A DNA stretch of 8,852 bases from Elusimicrobiota bacterium (GCA_030637365.1 DAOWGR010000045.1:1-8852); one strand, 5' to 3'. Shown: positions 1-5,459, numbered from the stretch's first letter. Notes: generated by a model not told the origin, from the letters alone. Numbers and translations: made by a program.

Positions 1-63
1 CTAAACTAAACTTAAATAATGAAAAAACTTTCTATAAATCTTAAGAAAGGATTACCATAAAAA

Positions 64-441
64 ATGAATATAGCTATTGCCGCTGTTCTTAGAAACAATA
101 AGGTTTTAATCCAAAAACGCATCCGTAAAGGGATATTTGTTTATGAATTCCCAATGGGCAAAGCCGAAGAAGGAGAATCGTTCATTGATGCCGCCACAAG
201 AAAATTGCGGGAAGAAACAGGGTTAAATGCCTTTAAGGCAAAAAAGAACCCCATTATTTTAAAAAACGCGACCGACGACAATGTCGCTTTTATTTTTTTA
301 AATATCCCTGACAATGAAACGCCAAAGGAAATCAATCCGCAAAGACAGCAAACATTTTACTGGATGGAGTTTTCAGAAATACCAATGGACAATTTCCACA
401 AAACAGACAAGAAATTTATTAAACTAATGACTCGCTCTTAA
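64..441 (+). CDS. NUDIX hydrolase (MutT-like), with altered NUDIX box
   Basis: This 125-aa protein is about the size of a single NUDIX domain, the family that hydrolyses nucleoside diphosphates linked to another group. The start MNIAIAAVLRNNKVLIQKR is the typical first strand pair, followed by YEFPMGK where most members have WEFPGGK. The NUDIX box runs from G32 to L54: G32, E38, R46, E50, E51 and G53 are all in register. Residue 47, normally Glu in the R-E-U-x-E-E core (the general base E53 of E. coli MutT), is Lys. That could weaken or change catalysis, so substrate and activity are open. A GA-rich Shine-Dalgarno-like AAAGGA ends 12 nt before the ATG. It is the first gene of an apparent plus-strand operon; the metallopeptidase-like gene follows 48 nt after the stop. 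Cytosolic, with no signal peptide. Confidence 0.88.
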   Translation: MNIAIAAVLRNNKVLIQKRIRKGIFVYEFPMGKAEEGESFIDAATRKLREETGLNAFKAKKNPIILKNATDDNVAFIFLNIPDNETPKEINPQRQQTFYWMEFSEIPMDNFHKTDKKFIKLMTRS

Positions 442-450
442 TATCTTTGG

Positions 451-466
451 CATGGTGTTTTCCATG
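451..466 (+). other. Small hairpin ahead of the strong ribosome binding site
   Basis: CATGG and CCATG pair around a 6-nt TGTTTT loop, with one further possible G-U pair outside. It lies 10 nt after the NUDIX stop and 7 nt before the Shine-Dalgarno of the next gene. There is no T-run after it, so it is not a standard terminator. It could be a small intercistronic stem affecting mRNA stability or translation, or chance: the stem is only 5 bp. Confidence 0.3.
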
Positions 467-473
467 TGCTTTC

Positions 474-482
474 AGGAGGTGA
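474..482 (+). promoter_or_regulatory. Perfect Shine-Dalgarno AGGAGGTGA fixing the start at 490
   Basis: AGGAGGTGA is fully complementary to the usual 3' end of 16S rRNA and ends 7 nt before ATG 490. It rules out the upstream in-frame GTG at 466, because translation from there would run through the Shine-Dalgarno itself. It is the strongest ribosome binding site in the window; several neighbours have weak or no visible site. Confidence 0.9.
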
Positions 483-489
483 CATATCA

Positions 490-1467
490 ATGAACAAAAA
501 ACAATCAAAAGAGATAGTCAAATTTTGGGACGAGTACAAAACTTCCCAAACAAAAGAACTGAGAAATAAAGTTGAAAAAAGGTATTATGCTTTTTTTCTC
601 AATTCTCTCGCGCCAAATTCCGGCATCGTAAAAGATATTAAATTGGACAGGGTGGAATTGTTCGAAAAAAACATAGGTAGAATTATCTTCTCCATAGGAA
701 AATATAAGCCTTGGCTTGTCGTAAAAAACAAGGCGAATCAATGGAAATTCACCTTTGACGAAAAGTCGGTGCTTGAAAAATTAACAACCGGCTGGATATC
801 GGAAAAAATCGGAAAAATACGCTTTCACACCCAAAAACCTTTGACTGACGGCAATAAGCGGAATGCGGCAAAACTCATTGATAAATTCAACGAACTTGAA
901 AAAATATTCGGTTATTCAATCCCCGTTATTGATTATTACTCATCTCCTGATGACGCGAAAATTTCTTCAAATGTAATCGGTGAAACAGATAAGGGCGCGG
1001 GAAACGCCCGCTATCGGATAATAAAAGCGGTGGATCGGCTGGATCAAACACATGAACTTGTTCATGTGTTTGCCCTTGAAATAGGCTATGTCGGGCCTTT
1101 TATAGATGAAGGTATTGCCACGACTTTCGGTTCCAAAGACCTCGTTTCAACTAAAGAAAGCTGTAAAAAAGTTGCCACAATGTTAGAAAACGGCATCTTA
1201 TTCTATTTGAACGGCAGCAACTTTCTTCAAGCTCATATACAAGGTGAAAATGTGTACGGACTATCACAAACCGTAATGAAATATTGGCATAAAAAATTCG
1301 GAATTAAAAAAATAAAGATGCTGCTAAAAAAAGGAATAGATGATCCCCTTAATATTCCAAAAATCATTGAAGAGGTATTTGAAAAAACTGACATCACCAA
1401 AAAAAACATAAAAGAAATTTTGGACAACAAATGTAAAAAATCAAGAGATATTTATGAAAAATCTTGA
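490..1467 (+). CDS. Putative cytosolic zinc metallopeptidase (HExxH, gluzincin/peptidase MA-like)
   Basis: This 325-aa protein has a zinc peptidase signature: H188-E189-L-V-H192, followed 15 residues later by E207 in the IDEGIA motif. Spacing and context (HELVH, a Pro-containing loop, then DEG-I-A) match gluzincins of the peptidase MA-like type, where both His and the downstream Glu bind zinc. Near 256-271, YGLSQTVMKYWHKKFG also resembles the helix after the active site in that group. The first ~100 residues are charged, with no signal peptide or membrane segment, and could form a separate small domain. Most relatives are exported, so a cytosolic location is unusual. The start is ATG 490, set by the perfect Shine-Dalgarno. 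The 3' end overlaps the methyltransferase gene by 14 nt, which suggests coupled translation. Substrate unknown; peptidase activity is inferred from motif only. Confidence 0.75.
   Translation: MNKKQSKEIVKFWDEYKTSQTKELRNKVEKRYYAFFLNSLAPNSGIVKDIKLDRVELFEKNIGRIIFSIGKYKPWLVVKNKANQWKFTFDEKSVLEKLTTGWISEKIGKIRFHTQKPLTDGNKRNAAKLIDKFNELEKIFGYSIPVIDYYSSPDDAKISSNVIGETDKGAGNARYRIIKAVDRLDQTHELVHVFALEIGYVGPFIDEGIATTFGSKDLVSTKESCKKVATMLENGILFYLNGSNFLQAHIQGENVYGLSQTVMKYWHKKFGIKKIKMLLKKGIDDPLNIPKIIEEVFEKTDITKKNIKEILDNKCKKSRDIYEKS
1045..1072. repeat. Perfect inverted repeat, 13-bp arms and 2-nt centre, inside the peptidase gene
   Basis: The arms CAAACACATGAAC (1045-1057) and GTTCATGTGTTTG (1060-1072) are exact reverse complements around TT. 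The centre covers the codons for H188 to H192, the HExxH motif. CAT-GAA-N6-CAT is partly self-complementary by nature, but the arms extend through flanking Gln, Thr, Val and Phe codons, so the motif alone does not explain the full length. It may be a protein-binding site, a cruciform or mRNA hairpin, or chance. Confidence 0.9.
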
Positions 1468-2083
1468 CCTTATATATGATGACGCTTTTTTTAAAGAATG
1501 GGGCAAAGGACATGAAAAATATATTCGCTCGGCCGAAATAATTACCGATATTCTTTATGATTTATGTAAGCCGAAAACACTCGCGGACCTGGGCTGCGGC
1601 TGCGGTGTTTATTCCCATTTATTTGAAAAAAAAGGCGCCGGAGTTTTCGCTCTGGACGGAGTTGCGCCGCCAAAAGAATATTCTTTTCCAATAAATATCC
1701 ACGGGCAAGATTTAACTGTTCCTTTTGAAAATACATTTGGGAACTTTGATTTAACGCTTTGCCTTGAAGTGGCCGAACATATACCCGAACATTTAACCGA
1801 TATCTTCCTTGATAATATTCTCAAATTCAGCGACACCCTTATATTATCCGCCGCTCCAAAAGGCCAAGAAGGCCATCATCATGTAAACGAACAGCCCAAG
1901 CGTTATTGGGTTAAGAAATTGGCCGAAAAAGGCTTTGCTTATAATAGGATTAAAACCGGAACCATGCTGGAAAAATTAAAAAAAATTAAAATGCCTTATA
2001 TGTGGATGTGCGAACAAATAAGTTTTTATGAAAAAGCGGACAAAGAAAAACTAAGACACGGACTGCCTTTAACGGGTTTTTAA
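1454..2083 (+). CDS. Class I SAM-dependent methyltransferase
   Basis: This 209-aa protein has the Rossmann-type SAM-binding fold. Motif I is LADLGCGCG (D45 to G51), the acidic end of strand 2 is D68 (FALDG), and the post-motif segment LCLEVAEHI (102-110) is typical of the Methyltransf_11/23 group. It follows with AAPKGQEGHHHVNEQPKRYW, a pattern common in small-molecule or glycan O-/N-methyltransferases of this type; the substrate cannot be read from sequence. The length fits a single catalytic domain and there is no signal peptide, so it acts in the cytosol. ATG 1454 lies within the end of the metallopeptidase gene (14-nt overlap), with a GA-rich site AAGAGA just upstream, so the two are probably co-translated. 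The DUF2007 gene follows after 24 nt. Confidence 0.88.
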   Translation: MKNLDLIYDDAFFKEWGKGHEKYIRSAEIITDILYDLCKPKTLADLGCGCGVYSHLFEKKGAGVFALDGVAPPKEYSFPINIHGQDLTVPFENTFGNFDLTLCLEVAEHIPEHLTDIFLDNILKFSDTLILSAAPKGQEGHHHVNEQPKRYWVKKLAEKGFAYNRIKTGTMLEKLKKIKMPYMWMCEQISFYEKADKEKLRHGLPLTGF

Positions 2084-2087
2084 CTTG

Positions 2088-2093
2088 TATAAT
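2088..2093 (+). promoter_or_regulatory. Possible -10 element TATAAT ahead of the DUF2007 gene
   Basis: A consensus TATAAT sits 14 nt before ATG 2108, just after the methyltransferase stop. No good -35 hexamer is seen at 16-18 nt. If used, it would give the small downstream gene its own transcript with an 8-nt or so leader; otherwise the gene is read through from the operon. Confidence 0.3.
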
Positions 2094-2107
2094 ACGCTTA
2101 TAGAATT

Positions 2108-2326
2108 ATGGAAGAATCCAAACTCACGATAGTATTTAAAGCTCAAAATCCGGTTGAAGCCGCAATGATTTATGAAATTTTAAAATCAGAAGGCATTGAA
2201 GCTTTTCTTTTGGATAAAAATGCCGGAGCCATAACGGGCGGCATAGCCATATATTCAAAAATAGCCGTTTTGCCCGAACAAAAAGAAAAAGCTTTGGAAA
2301 TAATACAGGCCTTTATTTTAAAATGA
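2108..2326 (+). CDS. DUF2007 domain protein (putative signal-transducing, PII-like fold)
   Basis: This 72-aa protein is almost entirely one DUF2007 domain: a beta strand LTIVFKAQN, the helix PVEAAMIYEILKSEGIEAFLLD, a Gly-rich segment with AITGGIAIYSKIAVLP, and the closing helix EQKEKALEIIQAF. The family is annotated as putative signal-transducing and has a ferredoxin-like (GlnB-like) fold, but its ligand is not established. There is no clear Shine-Dalgarno before ATG 2108. It is the last plus-strand gene of the group and faces the DUF2914 gene, with only 30 nt between the stops and no obvious terminator hairpin there. No transmembrane segment. Confidence 0.8.
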   Translation: MEESKLTIVFKAQNPVEAAMIYEILKSEGIEAFLLDKNAGAITGGIAIYSKIAVLPEQKEKALEIIQAFILK

Positions 2327-2356
2327 AACCGCCGACAAAAAACTTTTAACCTTGTT

Positions 2357-2797
2357 TTATTTCAAATTATCCGTTTCCGATTCAGACTTGGAATCTTTTA
2401 CCGTGAATTTTACAGAAGCAAGAACTTTATCATCTTCATCCAAAACTTTTACTTCCCATTTTCCCGGACCTATATTTTTACTGCTCCATGTTCTAAAAGA
2501 AGGATATTTTATATTAAGCTTAACTTCCGCGACAGTTTTCCCGTTTAAATACCAAACATGCTTTACAGTAGTCGGCGCGATATCGGTCGTAATTTTAGTC
2601 CAACACCAAAGAACTTGATTGAAAGATTCAAACTCTGAAGCTTCGCCCAAAAGTTTTCTATCTTCAACTTCCGTCCCAACGCTTATTTTAACCACTTTAA
2701 TTTGTTCAACCACAACGGCTTTGGCCGTTTCCTGAGCCAAAGCGACATTTACAAAGCCCAATAAAGCTATCAAACCAAAACATAATTTCTTTTTCAT
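2357..2797 (-). CDS. Exported DUF2914 domain protein
   Basis: The 146-aa product starts with a clear Sec signal peptide, MKKKLCFGLIALLGFVNVALA, with likely cleavage between A21 and Q22. The mature part is one DUF2914 domain: VEDRKLLGEAS (44-54), WCWTKI (64-69), VKHVWYLNGK (78-87), YPSFRTWSSKNIGPGKW and VKVLDEDDKVL. These are the family hallmarks. Its role is not known; members are small extracytoplasmic beta-rich domains. The last residues are a Ser/Glu/Asp tail. The start is ATG 2797, not the upstream GTG 2803, because the GAGGGG ribosome binding site overlaps that GTG and is correctly spaced (5 nt) for the ATG. It is transcribed away from the cyclophilin gene from its own promoter. Confidence 0.88.
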   Translation of the reverse strand: MKKKLCFGLIALLGFVNVALAQETAKAVVVEQIKVVKISVGTEVEDRKLLGEASEFESFNQVLWCWTKITTDIAPTTVKHVWYLNGKTVAEVKLNIKYPSFRTWSSKNIGPGKWEVKVLDEDDKVLASVKFTVKDSKSESETDNLK

Positions 2798-2857
2798 AAG
2801 CACCCCTCTTTTTTTATTTTCGCGCGATATTCCACTATCGGGAATCCCTCATACCAG

Positions 2858-2887
2858 ATTTTATCAGTCTATCACGAGTTTTGTCAA
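2858..2887 (-). promoter_or_regulatory. Sigma-70-type promoter of the DUF2914 gene
   Basis: On the minus strand a perfect -35 TTGACA (2887-2882) and a -10 TAAAAT (2863-2858, 5 of 6) are separated by 18 nt. The predicted transcript starts near 2851, leaving a leader of about 54 nt before ATG 2797. It lies in the 152-bp divergent region shared with the cyclophilin gene. Confidence 0.65.
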
Positions 2888-2949
2888 ATTTGTGAAAGAT
2901 ATGCATATGTCTTATTGAAATTTGCCTCGCAAAAAGGCACAATTATACT

Positions 2950-3663
2950 ATGAACAAAAAAACGATACTAAGTTGCATAACGGCAATAACCTTAATGGCC
3001 GCTGTTTCCTGTAAACCGGAAGATGTTCAGGACTCAGCCTTAAATACAGAAACTCAAACAAAAGGAAAAACTATGGAAACCGCAAAATCCAATACCGACG
3101 CATTATCAAATCCAAAACTGGCTCAGGAAAAAGCTCCTGAAGCTTTTAAAGTGAAATTCAGAACCAGCAAAGGCGAATTTACAATAGAATCGCAAAGAGA
3201 GTGGTCGCCGCTCGGAGCGGACAGATTTTATAATATGGTCAAAATCGGTTATTTTACCGATATCGCTTTCTTTAGAGTTATAAGCGGTTTTATGGCGCAA
3301 TTCGGCATACACGGAGACCCCGCGATAAGCGCTCATTGGAGCAACGCTCAAATACAAGACGACCCCGTAATAAAATCCAATAAAAAAGGCTATATCAGTT
3401 TTGCCATGGCGGGCCCCAATACCAGAACAACTCAACTGTTCATCAATTTCGGCAATAATGCCAATTTGGATTCAATGGGTTTTTCACCCTTCGGCAAAGT
3501 AATTGAAGGCATGGATGTTGTTGACAGCATTTATTCGGGCTACGGCGAAGGCGCTCCTTCGGGCCGCGGACCCGGACAAGGCTTAATTCAAAGCAGAGGC
3601 AATGAATACTTGAAAAAAGATTTCCCTCAGCTTGATTACATAATTGAAGCCAATATAGAATAA
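2950..3663 (+). CDS. Lipoprotein cyclophilin-type peptidyl-prolyl isomerase
   Basis: This 237-aa protein starts with a lipoprotein signal peptide, MNKKTILSCITAITLMAAVSC, with the acylated Cys at residue 21 and no Asp at +2. A Ser/Thr/Lys/Gln-rich linker to about residue 65 is followed by a cyclophilin domain that assists proline isomerisation during protein folding outside the cytoplasm. Active-site residues are R109, F114, M115 and Q117 in FFRVISGFMAQFG, and the Q-F pair in TTQLFINFG. The stretches GIHGDPAISAHWSNAQIQDDPV, MGFSPFGKVIEGMDVVD and the tail GRGPGQGLIQSRGNEYLKKDFPQLDY belong to a recognised bacterial cyclophilin subgroup. Leu replaces the Trp that binds cyclosporin in human CypA. 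AAAAAGG lies 12 nt before the ATG. A TTGCCT/TATACT pair ends right at the ATG and would start transcription inside the gene, so I do not assign it. Confidence 0.92.
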   Translation: MNKKTILSCITAITLMAAVSCKPEDVQDSALNTETQTKGKTMETAKSNTDALSNPKLAQEKAPEAFKVKFRTSKGEFTIESQREWSPLGADRFYNMVKIGYFTDIAFFRVISGFMAQFGIHGDPAISAHWSNAQIQDDPVIKSNKKGYISFAMAGPNTRTTQLFINFGNNANLDSMGFSPFGKVIEGMDVVDSIYSGYGEGAPSGRGPGQGLIQSRGNEYLKKDFPQLDYIIEANIE

Positions 3664-3704
3664 AACATTTCTTCGTCAAAACAAATTTGGCCGAGAAAAA
3701 CGAT

Positions 3705-3730
3705 AACCCCCCGTTTAAAAACGGGGGGTT
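3705..3730. terminator. GC-rich hairpin between cyclophilin and CNBD genes
   Basis: AACCCCCCGT pairs with ACGGGGGGTT around a short A/T loop, a 10-bp or longer stem. On the plus strand only TTTA follows, a weak T-run for intrinsic termination; the other strand reads into TTATCGTTTTT, so it is better formed in that direction, where no upstream gene is seen. It starts 42 nt after the cyclophilin stop, so it is probably its 3' end structure or an attenuator before gene 3764. Confidence 0.55.
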
Positions 3731-3763
3731 TATGCAAAGAACATCTGAACGCGAATACAGCAT

Positions 3764-4219
3764 ATGAAAAAATTAACCCGAACAGATAAAGATTTGATTG
3801 AATTAACGCGGCTTTCAAGAAAAATAAAAATTTTCTCCTCAATGAAAATGTCCTTGCTTGAAAAAATTCTCGCGTGGGTAATGGTTTATGAATATAAAAA
3901 AGGCGAAAAAATATGCAGACAAGGAGAAAAGGGAAATTGCTGCTATATACTCTATGAAGGCAGATTAAGCGTAAAAAGAAAAAAAGGCTTTTTTTCCTTT
4001 TCCAAAAAAATAGCCACTCTCCATCCGGGAGATATTTTGGGAGAAATGTCTCTTATGCACAGAGATCCGAGAACGGCAACGGTAATATGCGAAGAGCCTT
4101 CCAAAGTTTTTGTTATTTTAGCCGATCATTTTGACGCCGCCGTGGCTGAAAATCCCGCTTTCGCCCAAGAAATAAAACAATTGGTTTCACAAAGAACATT
4201 TGAACTGGATAATAACTAA
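3764..4219 (+). CDS. Cyclic nucleotide-binding domain protein, stand-alone (Crp/Fnr-type sensor without DNA-binding domain)
   Basis: This 151-aa protein is one cyclic nucleotide-binding (cNMP/CAP_ED) domain plus a short N-terminal helix and C-terminal tail. Hallmarks are the beta segment YKKGEKICRQGEKGNCCYILYEGRLSV (44-70), GDILGEMSLM (89-98) and the phosphate-binding-cassette pattern G93-E94 with R103-T104-A105. Those Glu and Arg residues contact the cyclic nucleotide in CAP-like proteins, so ligand binding is plausible, although many bacterial members bind nothing or act as scaffolds. There is no helix-turn-helix after it, so it is not a transcription factor by itself; it may act by partnering another protein. 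A Lys/Phe-rich insertion (KRKKGFFSFSKK, 71-82) lies in the domain. There is no Shine-Dalgarno before ATG 3764. Cytosolic. Confidence 0.83.
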   Translation: MKKLTRTDKDLIELTRLSRKIKIFSSMKMSLLEKILAWVMVYEYKKGEKICRQGEKGNCCYILYEGRLSVKRKKGFFSFSKKIATLHPGDILGEMSLMHRDPRTATVICEEPSKVFVILADHFDAAVAENPAFAQEIKQLVSQRTFELDNN

Positions 4220-4302
4220 TCATTCTTCCATATCTTAATTTAAACTCATTTATTTTAAATCCTCTCATGCGCTGTTTTCTGATTTCTTATTTCTTTTATG
4301 TC

Positions 4303-4320
4303 GCGGGATGAAAATCCCGC
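4303..4320 (+). other. 7-bp hairpin with GAAA tetraloop
   Basis: GCGGGAT and ATCCCGC pair perfectly around GAAA, a GNRA-type stable loop. It lies 84 nt after the CNBD-gene stop and is followed, after CGCACTG, by T-rich sequence (TTTATTTTGTTATT). It may end the CNBD transcript, or be a remnant of a mobile or repeat element; the T-run is not adjacent, so I call it only a hairpin. Confidence 0.5.
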
Positions 4321-4363
4321 CGCACTGTTTATTTTGTTATTCTGTATCGCTGCTTTCTATGCT

Positions 4364-4571
4364 GTTTGTTTTTTTGCTTGTCCGTATCAACTTATCACCT
4401 TATTTACATATTTACGCTGTTTGTCTTCTTTGTTGTTTGTTTTTTTGCTTGTCCGTATCGACTTATCACCTTATTTACATATTTACGCTGTTTGTTTTCT
4501 TTGTTGTTTGTTTTTTTGCTTGTCCGTATCAACTTATCACCTTATTTACATATTTACGCTGTTTGTCTTCT
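4364..4571. repeat. Tandem repeat, 71-bp unit, about 2.9 copies
   Basis: Units start at 4364, 4435 and 4506. Copies 1 and 3 are identical over the 66 bp that copy 3 retains; copy 2 differs by two transitions (TATCAAC to TATCGAC, and TGTCTTC to TGTTTTC). A degenerate 9-bp stretch before copy 1 (4355-4363) also resembles the unit's end. The strand is T-rich (a T7 run, pyrimidine tracts) and contains no TAA, TAG or TGA at all. Inside each unit TATTTAC occurs twice, 8 nt apart. Because 71 is not a multiple of 3, the reading frame shifts at each copy. Confidence 0.93.
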
Positions 4572-4651
4572 ACACTGCCGCGCTGAACCGGGACCAAAAG
4601 ACCCTGTAAATTTAAGGTACATTGACTCTTATTGAAAGGACTAAATTTGGC

Positions 4652-4657
4652 TATACT
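4652..4657 (+). promoter_or_regulatory. Possible -10 element TATACT of the transglycosylase gene
   Basis: TATACT ends exactly 6 nt before ATG 4664, the spacing expected if transcription began at the start codon (a leaderless mRNA). There is no Shine-Dalgarno close to the ATG; AAAGGA is 23 nt away. Candidate -35 hexamers are badly spaced (TTGAAA at 14 nt, TTGACT at 24 nt), so this is tentative. Confidence 0.35.
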
Positions 4658-4663
4658 TATTGT

Positions 4664-5407
4664 ATGAGAATAGCGATAGCCCTGATACTTGTGACCATTC
4701 TGTTTAATCTAAGCACGGTGCAAAGCAAAATTCAGCTTCAGCCGTTTGAACGATTACATAAAATCAGCGCGGATATTTTTGACGCTCATAACATAATGTC
4801 ACAAACGGAAGATAGCGGAAATGCCACGAACTTTAGTGATTTGCCCTCCACTCCTCTTTTGGATGAAATAGCTTTTTCCGTCCGCCCCGAAGCGGAACAT
4901 GATTTAAACGCTCTTCTTTTTGATCCCCTCAAAATGACTTTTAGTAAAAGCATTTCCAAAGATTCCGATATTCCTTTCATAGTGGCAATCATAAAAGAAT
5001 CAAAGGCGCAAAGAGTGGATTTGGAACTTATACTGTCCGTGATAGAAAAAGAATCTCAATTTGACCCTAAGGCGCGAAGCAGAGCCGGCGCTATCGGCCT
5101 TATGCAAGTTTTACCCAGCACCGCCAAATGGCTGGGTTTGGAAAACACCTCCCATCTTTGGAATCCCGATGTCAATATAAAGTACGGCGTGAAATATCTG
5201 CGGTATTTATGGAAGCAATTCGGCTACGGCGATTTTTCAAGATTAAAAGTGGCTGATTTGCAAAATGAAGGACTTAGAAAAACCATAGCCGCTTATAATG
5301 CCGGCCCCGGCAATGTAAAAAGATATAACGGCATGCCGCCTTTCAAAGAAACCGTAAACTACTTAAAAAAAGTAAGCGCGTCTTTTAAGTATTATAAAAG
5401 CCTCTAA
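4664..5407 (+). CDS. Exported lytic transglycosylase, SLT domain (GH23)
   Basis: This 247-aa protein cleaves the MurNAc-GlcNAc bonds of peptidoglycan, releasing anhydro-muropeptides, by family knowledge. It begins with an N-terminal hydrophobic segment, MRIAIALILVTILFNLSTVQS, a signal peptide or anchor, followed by about 85 residues of linker without recognised domain. The C-terminal SLT domain starts near 115: catalytic E130 in IEKESQFDPKA, then SRAGAIGLMQVLPSTA (139-154), NPDVNIKYGVKYL, and AAYNAGPGNV (209-218). It is a short, single-domain enzyme. I chose ATG 4664 over the in-frame TTG 4622 because the signal peptide starts right there. It follows the repeat region and faces the ABC transporter genes, 44 nt away stop to stop. 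Confidence 0.93.
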   Translation: MRIAIALILVTILFNLSTVQSKIQLQPFERLHKISADIFDAHNIMSQTEDSGNATNFSDLPSTPLLDEIAFSVRPEAEHDLNALLFDPLKMTFSKSISKDSDIPFIVAIIKESKAQRVDLELILSVIEKESQFDPKARSRAGAIGLMQVLPSTAKWLGLENTSHLWNPDVNIKYGVKYLRYLWKQFGYGDFSRLKVADLQNEGLRKTIAAYNAGPGNVKRYNGMPPFKETVNYLKKVSASFKYYKSL

Positions 5408-5414
5408 GTCTCCT

Positions 5415-5459
5415 CCGCTTTCGCAATGTAAAAGACGGTTTAAATTATTTTTTATTTTG
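5415..5459 (+). terminator. Weak hairpin and T-rich tail after the transglycosylase gene
   Basis: CCGCTTT (5415-5421) pairs imperfectly with AAAGACGG (5431-5438), one mismatch and one G-U, and is followed by T-rich sequence to 5459. It starts 7 nt after the stop. The stem is poor, so the call is tentative. Confidence 0.35.

Larger units (their letters stand above)
4220..4663. other. 444-bp region with no convincing gene
   Basis: This is the longest gene-free stretch. It holds a hairpin at 4303-4320, a three-copy 71-bp tandem repeat at 4364-4571, and a short T/A-rich leader before the transglycosylase. Three overlapping plus-strand frames (4298-4609, 4308-4586, 4366-4635) are open here, but all read the same repeat in shifted phases, encode Leu/Phe/Cys-rich hydrophobic strings, and have no family resemblance that I recognise. 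I treat them as non-coding. Confidence 0.7.

Noticed and set aside
19..60. 13-codon frame MKKLSINLKKGLP ending one codon before the NUDIX start, as a leader peptide
   Set aside because: No Shine-Dalgarno, no attenuator-like structure, and the left edge of the window cuts the context; such short frames are common by chance.
466..489. GTG 466 as start of the metallopeptidase gene
   Set aside because: The perfect Shine-Dalgarno at 474-482 lies inside that extension and is ideally spaced for ATG 490.
2352..2618. Plus-strand frame of 88 codons
   Set aside because: Antisense to the DUF2914 gene, which has a clear signal peptide, ribosome binding site and family motifs.
2922..2949. TTGCCT-N16-TATACT as promoter of the cyclophilin gene
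   Set aside because: Transcription would begin about 6 nt after the ATG, removing the start codon; the lipoprotein signal peptide needs the start at 2950.
3979..3995. A7-GGC-T7 tract in the CNBD gene as a programmed frameshift site
   Set aside because: The tract fits normal Lys-Lys-Gly-Phe-Phe codons, and no useful alternative product is seen in the shifted frame.
4364..4571. CRISPR array
   Set aside because: The whole 71-bp unit is repeated; there are no unique spacers between conserved short repeats, and no cas genes nearby.
4298..4635. Three overlapping frames as hydrophobic membrane proteins
   Set aside because: All arise from one stop-free 71-bp repeat read in three phases; no ribosome binding sites and no recognised family.
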